Positions 37,800-47,139 of a DNA stretch of 64,000 nt are shown piece after piece; position 1 is the stretch's first letter; each line of letters opens with the position of its first letter. The DNA is from Desulfoprunum benzoelyticum (GTDB lineage: Bacteria; Desulfobacterota; Desulfobulbia; Desulfobulbales; Desulfocapsaceae), in the NCBI RefSeq assembly GCF_014201505.1, contig NZ_JACHEO010000001.1:434001-498000 (forward strand), in the 5' to 3' direction. The notes beneath the pieces were generated by a model, which worked only from the letters and a program-made list of their open reading frames with translations, was not told the origin of the DNA and ran no database searches. The position numbers and the translations under genes were made by a program.

Positions 37800-38134
37800 G
37801 TGGTTCTCCTTTATCGTCACGCAACGGCGGCGGTCGCCGGTTTGGAAGAGCGCTGTTGCGGCAGACATGCCTCCCCTCCCTCGAGGGTAAGAAAGGTCAG
37901 CCGACCATGATGAAACTGCTTAGTTTACCAATTGAACATCAAGATGCAAGGCAAAATCGGGGAATAACCGCCGTTCCAGGGTAAACAAATATTTTTCTCA
38001 GGAAATTCGACCGATATCAAAAGCGGTGGACCTAAACCCTTTGAAATTGACATAAATTCCCGATCTTATTAAAGTGTATCGATAATCGCGGTCAGACGGC
38101 CGTCCTCCGCCACGTTCAACAGGCACAGGAATGC
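37800..38134. other. divergent intergenic region ileS / ftsE
   Basis: About 335 bases, AT-rich in the middle. It carries the ftsE promoter at 38047 and presumably that of ileS. No RNA gene or leader structure such as a T-box is visible. Confidence 0.55.
38047..38075 (+). promoter_or_regulatory. promoter of the ftsEX operon
   Basis: TTGACA at 38047, a 17-base spacer and TAAAGT at 38070, 60 bases before the ftsE start. The -35 is perfect and the -10 matches at four of six positions. Confidence 0.6.
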
Positions 38135-38839
38135 ATGATATTACAGCAGCCCGAAACGGATACAATGATCGAGATGATCAAGGTCTCGAAGATCTACCCG
38201 CCCGACGTCACGGCACTCTCGGATGTTTCGGTGACGATCGGACGAGGTGAGATGTTTTTCGTTATCGGGATGAGCGGCGCCGGCAAGACGACCCTGCTCA
38301 AACTTCTCTGCAGCATGGAAACACCGACCAACGGCCTGATCGAGGTCGCCGGCAAACCGATCCACAAGATGAAGGGGTCGGCCCTGGCCCGCCTGCGCCA
38401 GAAGATCGGCGTCGCCTACCAGGACTTCAAGCTCCTCGATGACCGGACGACGGCCGAAAACATCGCCATCTCGATGGAGGTGTCCTATAAAAAGCCGGAC
38501 ATCATTCGCAAGCGGGTCATCGACCTTCTTGAACAGCTCAACCTCTCCGACAAGCACGACACCATCACCGGCGAACTGTCACGCGGGGAACAGCAACGGG
38601 TCGCCCTCGCCAGGGCGGTCGCCAATTCCCCGACCCTCATCCTCGTCGACGAACCTACCGGCAACCTGGACGCCATCACCACCGAACGGGTCATGAAACT
38701 GCTCAACAAGTGCAACACTTCCGGGGCGACGGTGATCATCGCCACCCATGACGGCTCGATCTACCGCAACACGCCGCATCGGGTCATGGAATTGAGCAGG
38801 GGAAGGATGCACGCCATGCACGGGGGGGAAAGCGTATGA
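38135..38839 (+). CDS. ftsE: cell division ATP-binding protein FtsE
   Basis: ATPase of the FtsEX complex, which relays cytoplasmic signals to periplasmic amidase activators at the septum. Walker A GMSGAGKTT, Q-loop AYQDFKLLDD, Walker B LILVDEPTGNLD and H-loop ATHDGS are all present. The ABC signature reads LSRGEQQR, with Arg replacing the first Gly of LSGGE. AGGAATGC precedes the ATG; a second start at 38165 (MIEMIKVSKIY) gives the usual FtsE N-terminus. Gene stop and ftsX start overlap. Confidence 0.93.
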   Translation: MILQQPETDTMIEMIKVSKIYPPDVTALSDVSVTIGRGEMFFVIGMSGAGKTTLLKLLCSMETPTNGLIEVAGKPIHKMKGSALARLRQKIGVAYQDFKLLDDRTTAENIAISMEVSYKKPDIIRKRVIDLLEQLNLSDKHDTITGELSRGEQQRVALARAVANSPTLILVDEPTGNLDAITTERVMKLLNKCNTSGATVIIATHDGSIYRNTPHRVMELSRGRMHAMHGGESV

Positions 38840-39723
38840 ATTTCTGGTTCACCGTCTTCCGACAGGTCGGCAGAAATCTTCGTCAAACCTGGCCGTCGCA
38901 GCTGATGACACTGCTGACCGTCACCCTTTCGGTGCTGATCTTTGCGTTCTTCTACCTCGTCTATACCAATATGCTGACCATCGGCGACAAGCTCGGCGAC
39001 GATCTCCGCCTCATCGTCTACCTCGAGGAAGAGCCGGGACCGGAGATGCAGCAGCAGCTGCTACGCAAGATCACCAGTTTCGACGAAGTCGAGGCGATCC
39101 ATTTCATCTCCAGGACACAGGCCTACGATCGATTCTCGCAACAGATGTCACGGAACCGGGACGTGCTCGAAGACATGCCCAGGGACTTTCTTCCGGCCTC
39201 CATCGAGGTCGTGCCGCTCAAGACCCTGCGGGGGTTGAAGCAGATCAAACTGTTCTCCGAGTACCTGGCCAAGCTGCCGGGCACCATCAAGGTGCAGTAC
39301 GGCAAGGACTGGATCGAACGTTTTTATTCCTTCACCAATCTCCTGTCCATCGTCGTCTTTCTCTCCGGCAGCCTGCTGATCCTGACCGCCGTGTTCATGG
39401 TGGCCTACACGATCAGGCTGACGATCATGGGCCGGCAGGCGGAACTGGAACTGTTGAAACTTGTCGGGGCCACCAACAACTACATCCGCACCCCGTTCCT
39501 GCTCGAGGGGCTGGTGCAGGGACTCCTCGGTTCGGCCCTCGGCCTGCTGGCGCTGTATCTCCTCTTCGACTGGATCAAGGACCGCTTCTCGGGACCGGGA
39601 CTCTTCAATCTCTTTGAGTTCACATTCCTGCCGGTACAAACCTTTCTGGCAATCGTCCTCGTCTCCATTCTGCTCTGCACCGTCGGCAGCTTCACCTCGA
39701 TCCAGAAATACCTGAGGATATGA
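38836..39723 (+). CDS. ftsX: cell division protein FtsX
   Basis: Inner-membrane partner of FtsE. The 295 aa protein has an N-terminal helix (residues ~22-45), a periplasmic domain that binds the EnvC-type activator, and three C-terminal helices with the FtsX loop LTIMGRQAELELLKLVGATNNYIRTPFLLEGLVQGLLG. The overlap with ftsE (ATGA) and with envC shows a tight operon. Confidence 0.94.
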   Translation: MNFWFTVFRQVGRNLRQTWPSQLMTLLTVTLSVLIFAFFYLVYTNMLTIGDKLGDDLRLIVYLEEEPGPEMQQQLLRKITSFDEVEAIHFISRTQAYDRFSQQMSRNRDVLEDMPRDFLPASIEVVPLKTLRGLKQIKLFSEYLAKLPGTIKVQYGKDWIERFYSFTNLLSIVVFLSGSLLILTAVFMVAYTIRLTIMGRQAELELLKLVGATNNYIRTPFLLEGLVQGLLGSALGLLALYLLFDWIKDRFSGPGLFNLFEFTFLPVQTFLAIVLVSILLCTVGSFTSIQKYLRI

Positions 39724-41006
39724 AGGCCAGGGGCATCATCGCCGGAATCCGCCATCTGCCGCGCTCCGGCGCCGGTCCCGGCAGCGCCCCGGCCCCTCTC
39801 CGGCCGACTGGTTTGAAATCGGTTTGCCTTCTCCTCTGCAGTTGCATCGTCCTCTTTGCACTCTCCGGGGCTGTCGCGCGGGAGGCGGGTCGGGCGCCGA
39901 AAGAGGGGGTCGAGACGTTCCGTATCAATATCCAGAGGCTTCAGGAGGGCATCGCCACCCAGCAGGAACAGTATCTCGAGGCAACGAACCAGGAAAAAAC
40001 CCTGCTGCAGGAACTCGAAGAGCTCGACCACCGTCTGGCCGAGCAGGTCGCCAGACTGGAAACCCTCGAAGGCAAGCTGAGCGCGCAGCAGGCCCTGATC
40101 ACCGTACAAGAACTGGAGATGGCCGCAGTCAGGGCCGAGAAGGACAAGGTCCAGCGCCATCTCGCCAGACGGATCAGCGCCTACTATAAGATGGGCAACA
40201 TCGGGCTGCTCAACGCCATCTTTTCGGCCCAGACCCTGCCCGAACTGCTGCGGTTTCAAGATGCATTCCACACCCTCATTCAATACGACCAGAACGTCGT
40301 TGTCTCCTACCGTAAGAGCATCGCCAACCTTGAACGGGTCACCCGCAGTCTGGTCCTGGAAAAAAACATCCTTTCCGACTTCATCGCCCAGACCGTGACC
40401 GAGAAGGAAAATATCGACGCGACAAAAGAAAAGAAGGAACAGCTGCTGCAGCACATCCGCACCCAATCGAAACTGCACCGGCAGGCGATCACGGAAATGG
40501 AGCAGGCAGCGACCGATCTCACCGCTTCACTGCTCGCCCTGAAAAAGAAAAAAGAGGCCGGCGAACAGGGTTTCCGGCGGCGAAAAGGGGCCCTGCCCCC
40601 ACCGGTTCCGGGCACGGTCATCACCGGTTTCAACCAGATGACGACCAACGCCCTCGGCATAAAGAAAAAATCCGAGGGAATCGCCATCGAATCGCCGAGC
40701 GGCACCCCGGTCAAGGCCATTTTTCCCGGCACGGTGATCCATGCCGGATATTTGCGCGGCTACGGCAATACAATTATTGTGCATCATGGATTTCAGTATT
40801 ATTCTATCTGCTCGAGGGTTGAAAAAATCCTGGCAGCCAAGGGAGATGAGGTCAACGCCGGCACCGTCATCGGTGAACTCGGTGAAACTGCCACCCTGAT
40901 CGACAAGGGAATGTACTTCGAAATCCGGCACCGCTCCGACTCGCTCGATCCGATGCTGTGGCTCGACACCCGAAGGCTGCAATCTCCAGGACGAAACCCT
41001 GGCTGA
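39720..41006 (+). CDS. EnvC-like murein hydrolase activator (degenerate LytM/M23)
   Basis: A 428 aa periplasmic protein: signal-anchor (residues ~38-52), two long coiled coils (residues ~65-145 and ~180-275), and a C-terminal LytM domain. In that domain the zinc ligands are gone: HxxxD is replaced by SEGIAIE, the HxH by GMYFEIR and YAHL by YSICSR. Such dead LytM domains are typical of EnvC, which activates AmiA/B-type amidases when FtsEX cycles. It overlaps ftsX by four bases, the same order as in many bacteria. Role by position and domain: daughter-cell separation. Confidence 0.93.
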   Translation: MKARGIIAGIRHLPRSGAGPGSAPAPLRPTGLKSVCLLLCSCIVLFALSGAVAREAGRAPKEGVETFRINIQRLQEGIATQQEQYLEATNQEKTLLQELEELDHRLAEQVARLETLEGKLSAQQALITVQELEMAAVRAEKDKVQRHLARRISAYYKMGNIGLLNAIFSAQTLPELLRFQDAFHTLIQYDQNVVVSYRKSIANLERVTRSLVLEKNILSDFIAQTVTEKENIDATKEKKEQLLQHIRTQSKLHRQAITEMEQAATDLTASLLALKKKKEAGEQGFRRRKGALPPPVPGTVITGFNQMTTNALGIKKKSEGIAIESPSGTPVKAIFPGTVIHAGYLRGYGNTIIVHHGFQYYSICSRVEKILAAKGDEVNAGTVIGELGETATLIDKGMYFEIRHRSDSLDPMLWLDTRRLQSPGRNPG

Positions 41007-41059
41007 CCGTTACGATTCATGCTGACACACGTCGCACGCCAAGTGCGTTAAGGATGTAC

Positions 41060-42376
41060 ATGGCATCACCTACCCGTTCGGGATGGACAATCATCGTCCT
41101 CTGCTCCCTGCTCTTTGTCTTCGCCGGAACCGTGTCTGCCGACATTTCCCAGGAACAGCGGGAAAAGACCTACAGGCAGCTGGAAATCTTCTCCAATGTC
41201 CTGAGCATCCTGCAGGAAAATTACGTCGAGGAAATCGATACCCAGAAGGCGGTCGGCGGCGCCATCCAGGGTCTGCTCCTGACCCTCGATCCCCACAGCT
41301 CCTACCTCAAGCCGGAAGAGCTCAAGGACCTGCAGGAAGAAACCAGCGGCTCATTCAGCGGCATCGGCATCGAGATCACGATCAAGGACGGCATTCTCAC
41401 GGTCGTCAGCCCGATCGAAGGCACACCGGCCGATAAGGCCGGCGTCAAGGCCAACGACCTGATAGTCGAAATCGATGGCCGGAAGACGAAGGACATGACC
41501 TCGGACGAGGCGATCAAGCGGTTGCGCGGCACCAGGGGATCGAAGGTCACGATCACCATCCAGCGCGAGGGCGAGAACCAGTTGCGGCCGTTGGCCCTGG
41601 TCAGGGATGTCATCCCGATCCATTCCGTCAAGGCTTCGTTCCTGACCCCCGGTTTCGCCTATTTCCGTATCACCAACTTTCAGAGCCACACGACCAGGGA
41701 TTTCAAGCGGGAACTGATCAACCTCCACAAACAACAGACCATCCGGGGCCTGATCCTCGATCTTCGCAACAACCCGGGAGGCCTGCTGAATCAGGCCGTC
41801 AGCATCAGCGACATCTTCCTGCAGAAGGGCACGATCGTCTCAACGAAGGGGAGGACGGAGGACCAGAATATGGTGTTCCAGGCCCACAGCACCGCCGACG
41901 ATGCCGGGATGCCGATCGTCGTCCTCATCAACGAAGGCTCGGCCAGCGCCTCGGAGATTGTCGCCGGGGCCATTCAGGACCATAAACGCGGGGTCATCGT
42001 CGGCGCCAGGAGCTTCGGCAAGGGGTCGGTGCAGACGATCATCCCGCTGCCGGACGGCTCCGGGCTGCGAATGACGACGGCCAGATACTACACCCCCGCC
42101 AACCGCTCGATCCAGGCCCTGGGCATCAATCCGGACGTGGAAGTCTCGGCCCAGGAACCGGCCACGGAAAACGAGGCCGCCGGCGGAGAGACGCTCCGGG
42201 AAACCGAGTTCGACAACCACATCGATGATCGGAAAAAGCCGACACCGCCGACGATGGCGATCGATCCGGAGCTCAAGGAGAAGCTCAAAAACGATCCCCA
42301 GCTCAACACGGCGCTCAACATCCTCAAAAGTCTCGATCTGTTCTCATCCTACCGCCAACTGCAGGCCAGACGATAA
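41060..42376 (+). CDS. carboxyl-terminal processing peptidase (S41 family)
   Basis: Periplasmic serine protease of the CtpA type, 438 aa. Signal peptide (WTIIVLCSLLFVFAGTVSA), a PDZ domain (residues ~85-170, GSFSGIGIEITIKDG...GVKANDLIVEIDG), and an S41 core with Ser in GSASASEIVAGA and Lys in SFGKGSVQT. ATG 41060 has AAGG upstream; 41054 is also possible. The gene follows envC and CtpA often trims FtsI or degrades murein hydrolases, which fits the division operon. Confidence 0.94.
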   Translation: MASPTRSGWTIIVLCSLLFVFAGTVSADISQEQREKTYRQLEIFSNVLSILQENYVEEIDTQKAVGGAIQGLLLTLDPHSSYLKPEELKDLQEETSGSFSGIGIEITIKDGILTVVSPIEGTPADKAGVKANDLIVEIDGRKTKDMTSDEAIKRLRGTRGSKVTITIQREGENQLRPLALVRDVIPIHSVKASFLTPGFAYFRITNFQSHTTRDFKRELINLHKQQTIRGLILDLRNNPGGLLNQAVSISDIFLQKGTIVSTKGRTEDQNMVFQAHSTADDAGMPIVVLINEGSASASEIVAGAIQDHKRGVIVGARSFGKGSVQTIIPLPDGSGLRMTTARYYTPANRSIQALGINPDVEVSAQEPATENEAAGGETLRETEFDNHIDDRKKPTPPTMAIDPELKEKLKNDPQLNTALNILKSLDLFSSYRQLQARR

Positions 42377-42416
42377 GCCAGCCGCCGGCGCCGTCCGCAG
42401 GGGATGAGCCGCGGCC

Positions 42417-43328
42417 TCAGAAACCCAGCTCCTTGAGGAAGCGCTCATCCTGCGACCAGTTCTTCCGGACCTTGACCCAGAGCTTGAGCATGACCTTGCT
42501 GCCGACCATCTCCTCGATCTCCCGACGGGCGGCCGTGCCGATGCTCTGCAGTTTTTTGCCGCCTTTGCCGATGACAATCCCTTTCTGCGAGTCCTTCTCA
42601 ACGACGATGGCGGCATGGATCGTCACCAGCTTCCTTGCCTCGTCCTCCTTGAACGATTCGATCAGCACGGCGGTCGAATAGGGGATCTCCTGCCCCGTCT
42701 TCAGAAAGACCTTTTCACGAATGATCTCGGCGGCAAGAAACCGTTCGCTGGCGTCCGTCGGCATGTCATCGGGAAAATACCGGGGGCCGAAAGGCAACAG
42801 GTTCAGGATCTCCGCCACCAGGTCCCCACAGCCATCGCCGTTCAGCGCCGAAACGGGGACGATGGCCTTGAACGGGTAGAGCGCGGCATAGCTGTCGATG
42901 AGCGGCAGCAGTTCCTTGCGGTCGATGAGATCGATCTTGTTGAGAACCATGATCGCCGGCGAGACGATCTTTTCGAACCAGGCCGAAAACTCCTTCTCCC
43001 GCTCCGGTCTCGTCCTTTCCGGTACCGGCAGCGAGACGTCGACCAGGAAGAGGACGGCGTCGACCTCGATCAGGCTGTCCATCGCGATCCGCACCATCTC
43101 CCGGTTCAACGGCTCCCGGGCGATATGCAGTCCCGGGGTGTCGAGCAGGACGACCTGATAGTCGCTGTGGCTGACGACTCCCAGAATACGATTGCGGGTC
43201 GTCTGGGGTTTAGGGGTAACGATGGAGATTTTCTGACCGAGGAGGGTGTTGAGGAGGGTCGATTTCCCGGCGTTGGGCGGCCCGACGATGGCGACCATTC
43301 CCGATCTGATCTGTGCTGTAGAGTCCAT
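42417..43328 (-). CDS. era: GTPase Era
   Basis: Ras-like GTPase that binds 16S rRNA in 30S maturation (303 aa). G1 GPPNAGKS, G2 TTRNRI, G3 DTPGLH, G4 NKIDL, G5 SALNGDG; the KH domain follows (IVIGKGGKKLQSIGTAARREIEEMVG). It is convergent with the protease gene and divergent from the RNase gene. The start MDSTAQIRSGMVAIVGPPNAGKS gives the correct length; longer frames run through the divergent gene and are artefacts. Confidence 0.97.
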   Translation of the reverse strand: MDSTAQIRSGMVAIVGPPNAGKSTLLNTLLGQKISIVTPKPQTTRNRILGVVSHSDYQVVLLDTPGLHIAREPLNREMVRIAMDSLIEVDAVLFLVDVSLPVPERTRPEREKEFSAWFEKIVSPAIMVLNKIDLIDRKELLPLIDSYAALYPFKAIVPVSALNGDGCGDLVAEILNLLPFGPRYFPDDMPTDASERFLAAEIIREKVFLKTGQEIPYSTAVLIESFKEDEARKLVTIHAAIVVEKDSQKGIVIGKGGKKLQSIGTAARREIEEMVGSKVMLKLWVKVRKNWSQDERFLKELGF

Positions 43329-43361
43329 GAGAGACAATTTTGAGTATCGATAAAATTTTAT

Positions 43362-43394
43362 TATAGTGTAGCTAAAACCTGATTTCACACTATA
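43362..43394. promoter_or_regulatory. divergent era/RNase promoter region with 8-bp inverted repeat
   Basis: TATAGTGT at 43362 and ACACTATA at 43387 are perfect inverted copies with 17 bases between. Read on each strand, they give ACACTATAAT (minus, for era) and ACACTATACT (plus, for the RNase), i.e. -10 elements facing away from each other. Back-to-back promoters that share the spacer are likely. Confidence 0.45.
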
Positions 43395-43502
43395 CTGAAT
43401 CGGTTTTTGACTTCCTCCGCCAATGGCAAAACCGCGAAAGTATACCCTTCCTGCCGTCACTGCACACCCTTTTTCGCTGGTGTGCGGCACAGCCGGACAT
43501 CC

Positions 43503-45533
43503 ATGACCACACAGGACCGATCGATCGACTTTATGACGTACTCCGGCAGACTCATCGAATATCTTGATGGAGGCAGATTCATCTGCGGCATGGTCATCGA
43601 GAACCAGTCGAAACGGGTGCACCTTATCAATCAGAACGGTCGTGAAGTCAACCTCCCGGTCTCCCGGATCATTCATTGCTCCGAACACAGCTACGGCAAC
43701 ATCGGCGATCGCGAGTCGCTGGTGGGTGAGCTGAAGGAGGCCCACGAACGGCGCAATTCTCTGATGCGGGAAATCAACCTGGAAGAACTGTGGGAGCTGG
43801 TCTCCGAGGAGGAGGGCGCCGCGTTCGAACCCGCCTTCCTCGCCGAGCTGTCCCTCGGCGAAGCGGCCTCCGACGACAAGGTGGCGGCCTTTCTCCGCTG
43901 CATCTTCGCCGACCGGCTCTTCTTCAAGTTCCGCGAAGGCGTGATCAGGACCCACACCTCGGAACAGGTGCAGCAGATCCGCCAGCAGCTCGAGAAGGAA
44001 CGCCAGGAGGCGGAGCTGATCAGGAACGGGGCCAGGGCCATCGCCGAGATCATGGGTCACCCGGCGGCGGGGTACCAGGCCGATCCCTGGCTCCAGGAAT
44101 GCCTCGGCATCATCCGCGACTATTATCTGTTCGGCACCGAGGCGAGTCAGGCCGACCTGGCCCGGCGCATCCTCAAGGAGGCCCAGCTCGGCGGCCCTCA
44201 CGACCCGTTCCATCTCCTCGTCAACGCCGGGGTCTGGGGCAGAAACGAAAACCTGCCGCTGCTGCGTCACGACATCCCGGTCAGTTTCTCGCTTCCCGCC
44301 CGCCAGCAGGCGGAGGCGATCCTGCAGAGCAATCCCCGGGAGCTGTTCGACGATCCCGGCCGGGTCGATCTGACCCACCTGGCGCCGCTGACGATCGACG
44401 GCGCCACCACCCTTGATTTCGACGACGCCTTGACGGTCCAGGAAGAGGACGGCAACTATCTGATCGGCATCCATATCTCCGACGTCGCCCACTATGTCCG
44501 TCCCGGCGACGCCCTGTTCAAGGAGGCGATGCAGCGCGGCACCTCGATCTATTTCCCGGAGGGGCAGATCCCGATGCTCCCCCGCCATCTGTCGCAGGGA
44601 GTCTGCAGTCTGATCCAGGACGAGATCAGGGCCGCCTTCAGCTTCATGATCCTGCTGTCGCCGACGGCCGAGGTCCTGCGGGTGCGGATCATGCCGTCGG
44701 TCATCCGGGTCGCCCGCCGCCTCACCTATGAAGAGGCCGACCGGATCATCGACCGTGACCCGGAACTGCAGATCCTCGATCAGTTACGGCAACGGCTGCG
44801 GCGACGACGCCTGGACAACGGCGCCCTGCTGCTCCCCTTCCCCGACGTCAACATCTTCATCGACAACAACGGCAAGGTCCACGTCAGTCTCGTCAGGTCG
44901 GACACCCCATCGCGGACGCTGATCTCCGAAATGATGATCCTGGCCAACACCGAGGCGGCCCGCTATATCTCCGACCGGATGGTGCCGGGGCTGTTCCGGA
45001 CCCAGGGTCCGCTGAAGAACCGCATCGTTCACGGCGAAGACGACGACCTGTTCCAGAACACCCGGCAGCGCAAGCAGCTCCCCCGCGGCGAATTGCTGAC
45101 CGCAGCCGGCATGCACAGCGGCCTCGGGGTCAATCACTACACGACCGTGACCTCGCCGATCCGCCGCCTGCTCGACCTCGTGATGCAGCACCAGCTCAAC
45201 TCCATTGTCCGCCGCCGTCAACCCTGCTTTTCCGCCGACATGTGCAAGGATTTCACTTCGGTCATCAATCGCACGGTTACGACCGCCAACAATGTCCGCC
45301 AGCTGCGCCACCGCTACTGGCTGCTGAAGTACCTGGAAGACCGCAAGGGCCAGCTGTTCGACGCCCTGGTGATCGAATCCGGACCGAAACGGACCTTCCT
45401 CCTCCTGACCGACATCCTGATGGATGTGGATCTCCCCTGCCCCTCCGGCAGCAAACCGACCCCCGGCACCACCGTCAGGATCAGGCTGCTCAAAGCCGAT
45501 GCCCTTGACAACCTGATCCGGTTCGACTGGTGA
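43503..45533 (+). CDS. RNase II/R-family exoribonuclease (RNB domain)
   Basis: A 676 aa 3'-5' exoribonuclease. The RNB domain (residues ~290-620) has the metal site LTIDGATTLDFDDALTV, HISDVAHYV and the basic TVTSPIRRLLDLVMQHQL segment that binds the scissile RNA. A cold-shock-like N-terminal part (ICGMVIENQSKRVHLINQNGREVNL) is present; the C-terminal S1-like part is short. Whether it is RNase R or RNase II cannot be decided by sight. ATG at 43503 was preferred over 43407 and 43533, but no strong ribosome site decides it. Confidence 0.9.
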   Translation: MTTQDRSIDFMTYSGRLIEYLDGGRFICGMVIENQSKRVHLINQNGREVNLPVSRIIHCSEHSYGNIGDRESLVGELKEAHERRNSLMREINLEELWELVSEEEGAAFEPAFLAELSLGEAASDDKVAAFLRCIFADRLFFKFREGVIRTHTSEQVQQIRQQLEKERQEAELIRNGARAIAEIMGHPAAGYQADPWLQECLGIIRDYYLFGTEASQADLARRILKEAQLGGPHDPFHLLVNAGVWGRNENLPLLRHDIPVSFSLPARQQAEAILQSNPRELFDDPGRVDLTHLAPLTIDGATTLDFDDALTVQEEDGNYLIGIHISDVAHYVRPGDALFKEAMQRGTSIYFPEGQIPMLPRHLSQGVCSLIQDEIRAAFSFMILLSPTAEVLRVRIMPSVIRVARRLTYEEADRIIDRDPELQILDQLRQRLRRRRLDNGALLLPFPDVNIFIDNNGKVHVSLVRSDTPSRTLISEMMILANTEAARYISDRMVPGLFRTQGPLKNRIVHGEDDDLFQNTRQRKQLPRGELLTAAGMHSGLGVNHYTTVTSPIRRLLDLVMQHQLNSIVRRRQPCFSADMCKDFTSVINRTVTTANNVRQLRHRYWLLKYLEDRKGQLFDALVIESGPKRTFLLLTDILMDVDLPCPSGSKPTPGTTVRIRLLKADALDNLIRFDW

Positions 45534-45673
45534 GTCCCCCCTGTGATGAAGATCTCTCCTTGCCGATACGGCAGCATCCATCCCGTTGTGATTAATCGCT
45601 TTGATGCCGCATTCGAACTTGGTATATTCGCTGCGGGGGGAGAAAATTCATCTCTGATATCAATGACGATGCT

Positions 45674-46609
45674 ATGACAGAAGAAATGCTGCCCGGCGGC
45701 ATCATGATGGTGAAAATCGACGGGAGCAAGGTCAGGCGTCTGCGCGAGCAGAAGGGCCTGACCCAGCTCTATGTCGCTACGGCCGTGCAGGTGACGACCG
45801 ACACGATCTCTCGCTGGGAAAATAAGCGCTACCCTTCGGTGAAAAAGGAAAACTGCCTGAAACTGGCCGAGGCCCTCGGCGTTTCCCTCGATGAATTGCT
45901 GGAGCATCAGGACGATGAGGAACCGGAAGCAGTCGCCGACGAGCCCTCACAGGAACCCGGAGAACCGGCTCTCCCCAGACCGAGCAGAAAAATGCTGTTC
46001 ATCGCCGTCGGTCTGTTTCTCGTTCTGATCGCCGCCGCCTTCGGCGGCTGGTATTATTTCCTCCGACCGGCGGAGGCGATCGTTACCGCCCGACGGATTC
46101 TCCCCAGACACTGCATGCCCGGTCAGCCGTTCCCGGTCATCATCGAGATCGCCGCCACCCCTGACCAACCGGTCACCCTGATCCTGAGGGAAATCCTGCC
46201 GGCCAAGGCAGTTCTGCAGAAGACCTCGCCCTCTCTCTCGGCAGCGGCCGGGAAGGACCGGGAATTGAAATGGCTGGAAAAGATAGACGGTCCGACCCGT
46301 TTCTTCTACACCGCCACCATTACAGGCGAGCCGGGGGAGGTCTTCCGGTTTTCCGGCGATATCGCCGTCAGTCAGGATTCGGAAAAAGCCCATTCTGTAA
46401 CCGGCAACGACACCATCAGGACCGGCGCCCACCACTGGGCCGATGCCAATACCGACGGCATCCTCAGCGACAAGGAAATGCTGACCGTTCATGACGAGTA
46501 CAGCGGGGCCGATAAGCTGGGGATCGATATCACGAAGATCGAGAAGATCTGGCAGGGTTCAGGCTACCGTTGGAACGAGAAAAAATCAACCTACGAGATA
46601 CTGCCATGA
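45674..46609 (+). CDS. membrane-anchored XRE-type regulator with periplasmic EF-hand loop
   Basis: A 311 aa protein with three parts. Residues ~15-75 form an XRE/Cro HTH (VRRLREQKGLTQLYVATAVQ, TDTISRWENKRYPSVKKENCLKLAEALGV). Residues ~107-129 are one membrane helix, after an acidic linker. Residues ~130-311 should be outside the cytoplasm; they end with a canonical Ca-binding EF-hand loop, D257-A-N-T-D-G-I-L-S-D-K-E268. This is the layout of ToxR/CadC-like one-component sensors, but with an XRE head. The start may be ATG 45707 instead. It overlaps the next gene (ATGA). Ligand and targets unknown; calcium is suggested by the loop. Confidence 0.75.
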   Translation: MTEEMLPGGIMMVKIDGSKVRRLREQKGLTQLYVATAVQVTTDTISRWENKRYPSVKKENCLKLAEALGVSLDELLEHQDDEEPEAVADEPSQEPGEPALPRPSRKMLFIAVGLFLVLIAAAFGGWYYFLRPAEAIVTARRILPRHCMPGQPFPVIIEIAATPDQPVTLILREILPAKAVLQKTSPSLSAAAGKDRELKWLEKIDGPTRFFYTATITGEPGEVFRFSGDIAVSQDSEKAHSVTGNDTIRTGAHHWADANTDGILSDKEMLTVHDEYSGADKLGIDITKIEKIWQGSGYRWNEKKSTYEILP

Positions 46610-47085
46610 CCCAGGTATCTCTGCCGGCACAGGCTGCCGGAACCACGGAACAATCGATGGCGGGGATGGGGCCCGGCGCCGCAGCGGCGCCGCACCTCCA
46701 CCGCTTCATTTTTTTCCTTTTTATCCTGGCATATGGGATCTCTTCATCCCCGGCCATGGCGGTCGAACCCGTCTCCGGCCACTACCTCTCTTCGTACGGC
46801 AAGACCATACGTCTCGAGTACCGCGTTCTCTATCCGCCGCCGGTCAGCCTGATCATCGAACAGTATTTCCCGTCGGGGCTGGAGATCATCAGCGCCTTCC
46901 CGATGCCGCAGATATACAACCGCAGCGCCGGTAAGATGAAGTGGATCTTCAAACATCTGCAGCCGGGGACGTATGCCATCACGGTCGAATTCAACCAGCC
47001 GATCCTGTCTGCCGACATTCAGGCCACATTGCGTTATCGCCATCCGGGCAGCGGCCTTTTCACCGAGAGCACGGTCCTTCCCTGA
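46606..47085 (+). CDS. exported protein coupled to the HTH-TM regulator
   Basis: A 159 aa protein with an N-terminal ~30-residue polar stretch, a hydrophobic signal segment (RFIFFLFILAYGISSSPAMA) and a mature beta-rich domain of about 105 residues (LRYRHPG near the end). ATG at 46606 overlaps the stop of the HTH gene by four bases, so the two are made together. I do not recognise the fold; it could be the partner that the periplasmic part of the regulator senses or binds (inference from position). Confidence 0.6.
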   Translation: MTQVSLPAQAAGTTEQSMAGMGPGAAAAPHLHRFIFFLFILAYGISSSPAMAVEPVSGHYLSSYGKTIRLEYRVLYPPPVSLIIEQYFPSGLEIISAFPMPQIYNRSAGKMKWIFKHLQPGTYAITVEFNQPILSADIQATLRYRHPGSGLFTESTVLP

Positions 47086-47139
47086 CGCGGCCACCACCGA
47101 TCCGTAACCCGTCATGATGCCGGCCGGCGTTCGACCTCC

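Noticed and set aside
43329..44588. N-terminal extension of era over 400 codons
   Set aside because: It runs antisense to the RNase R/II gene; Era starts at 43328 with the normal length.
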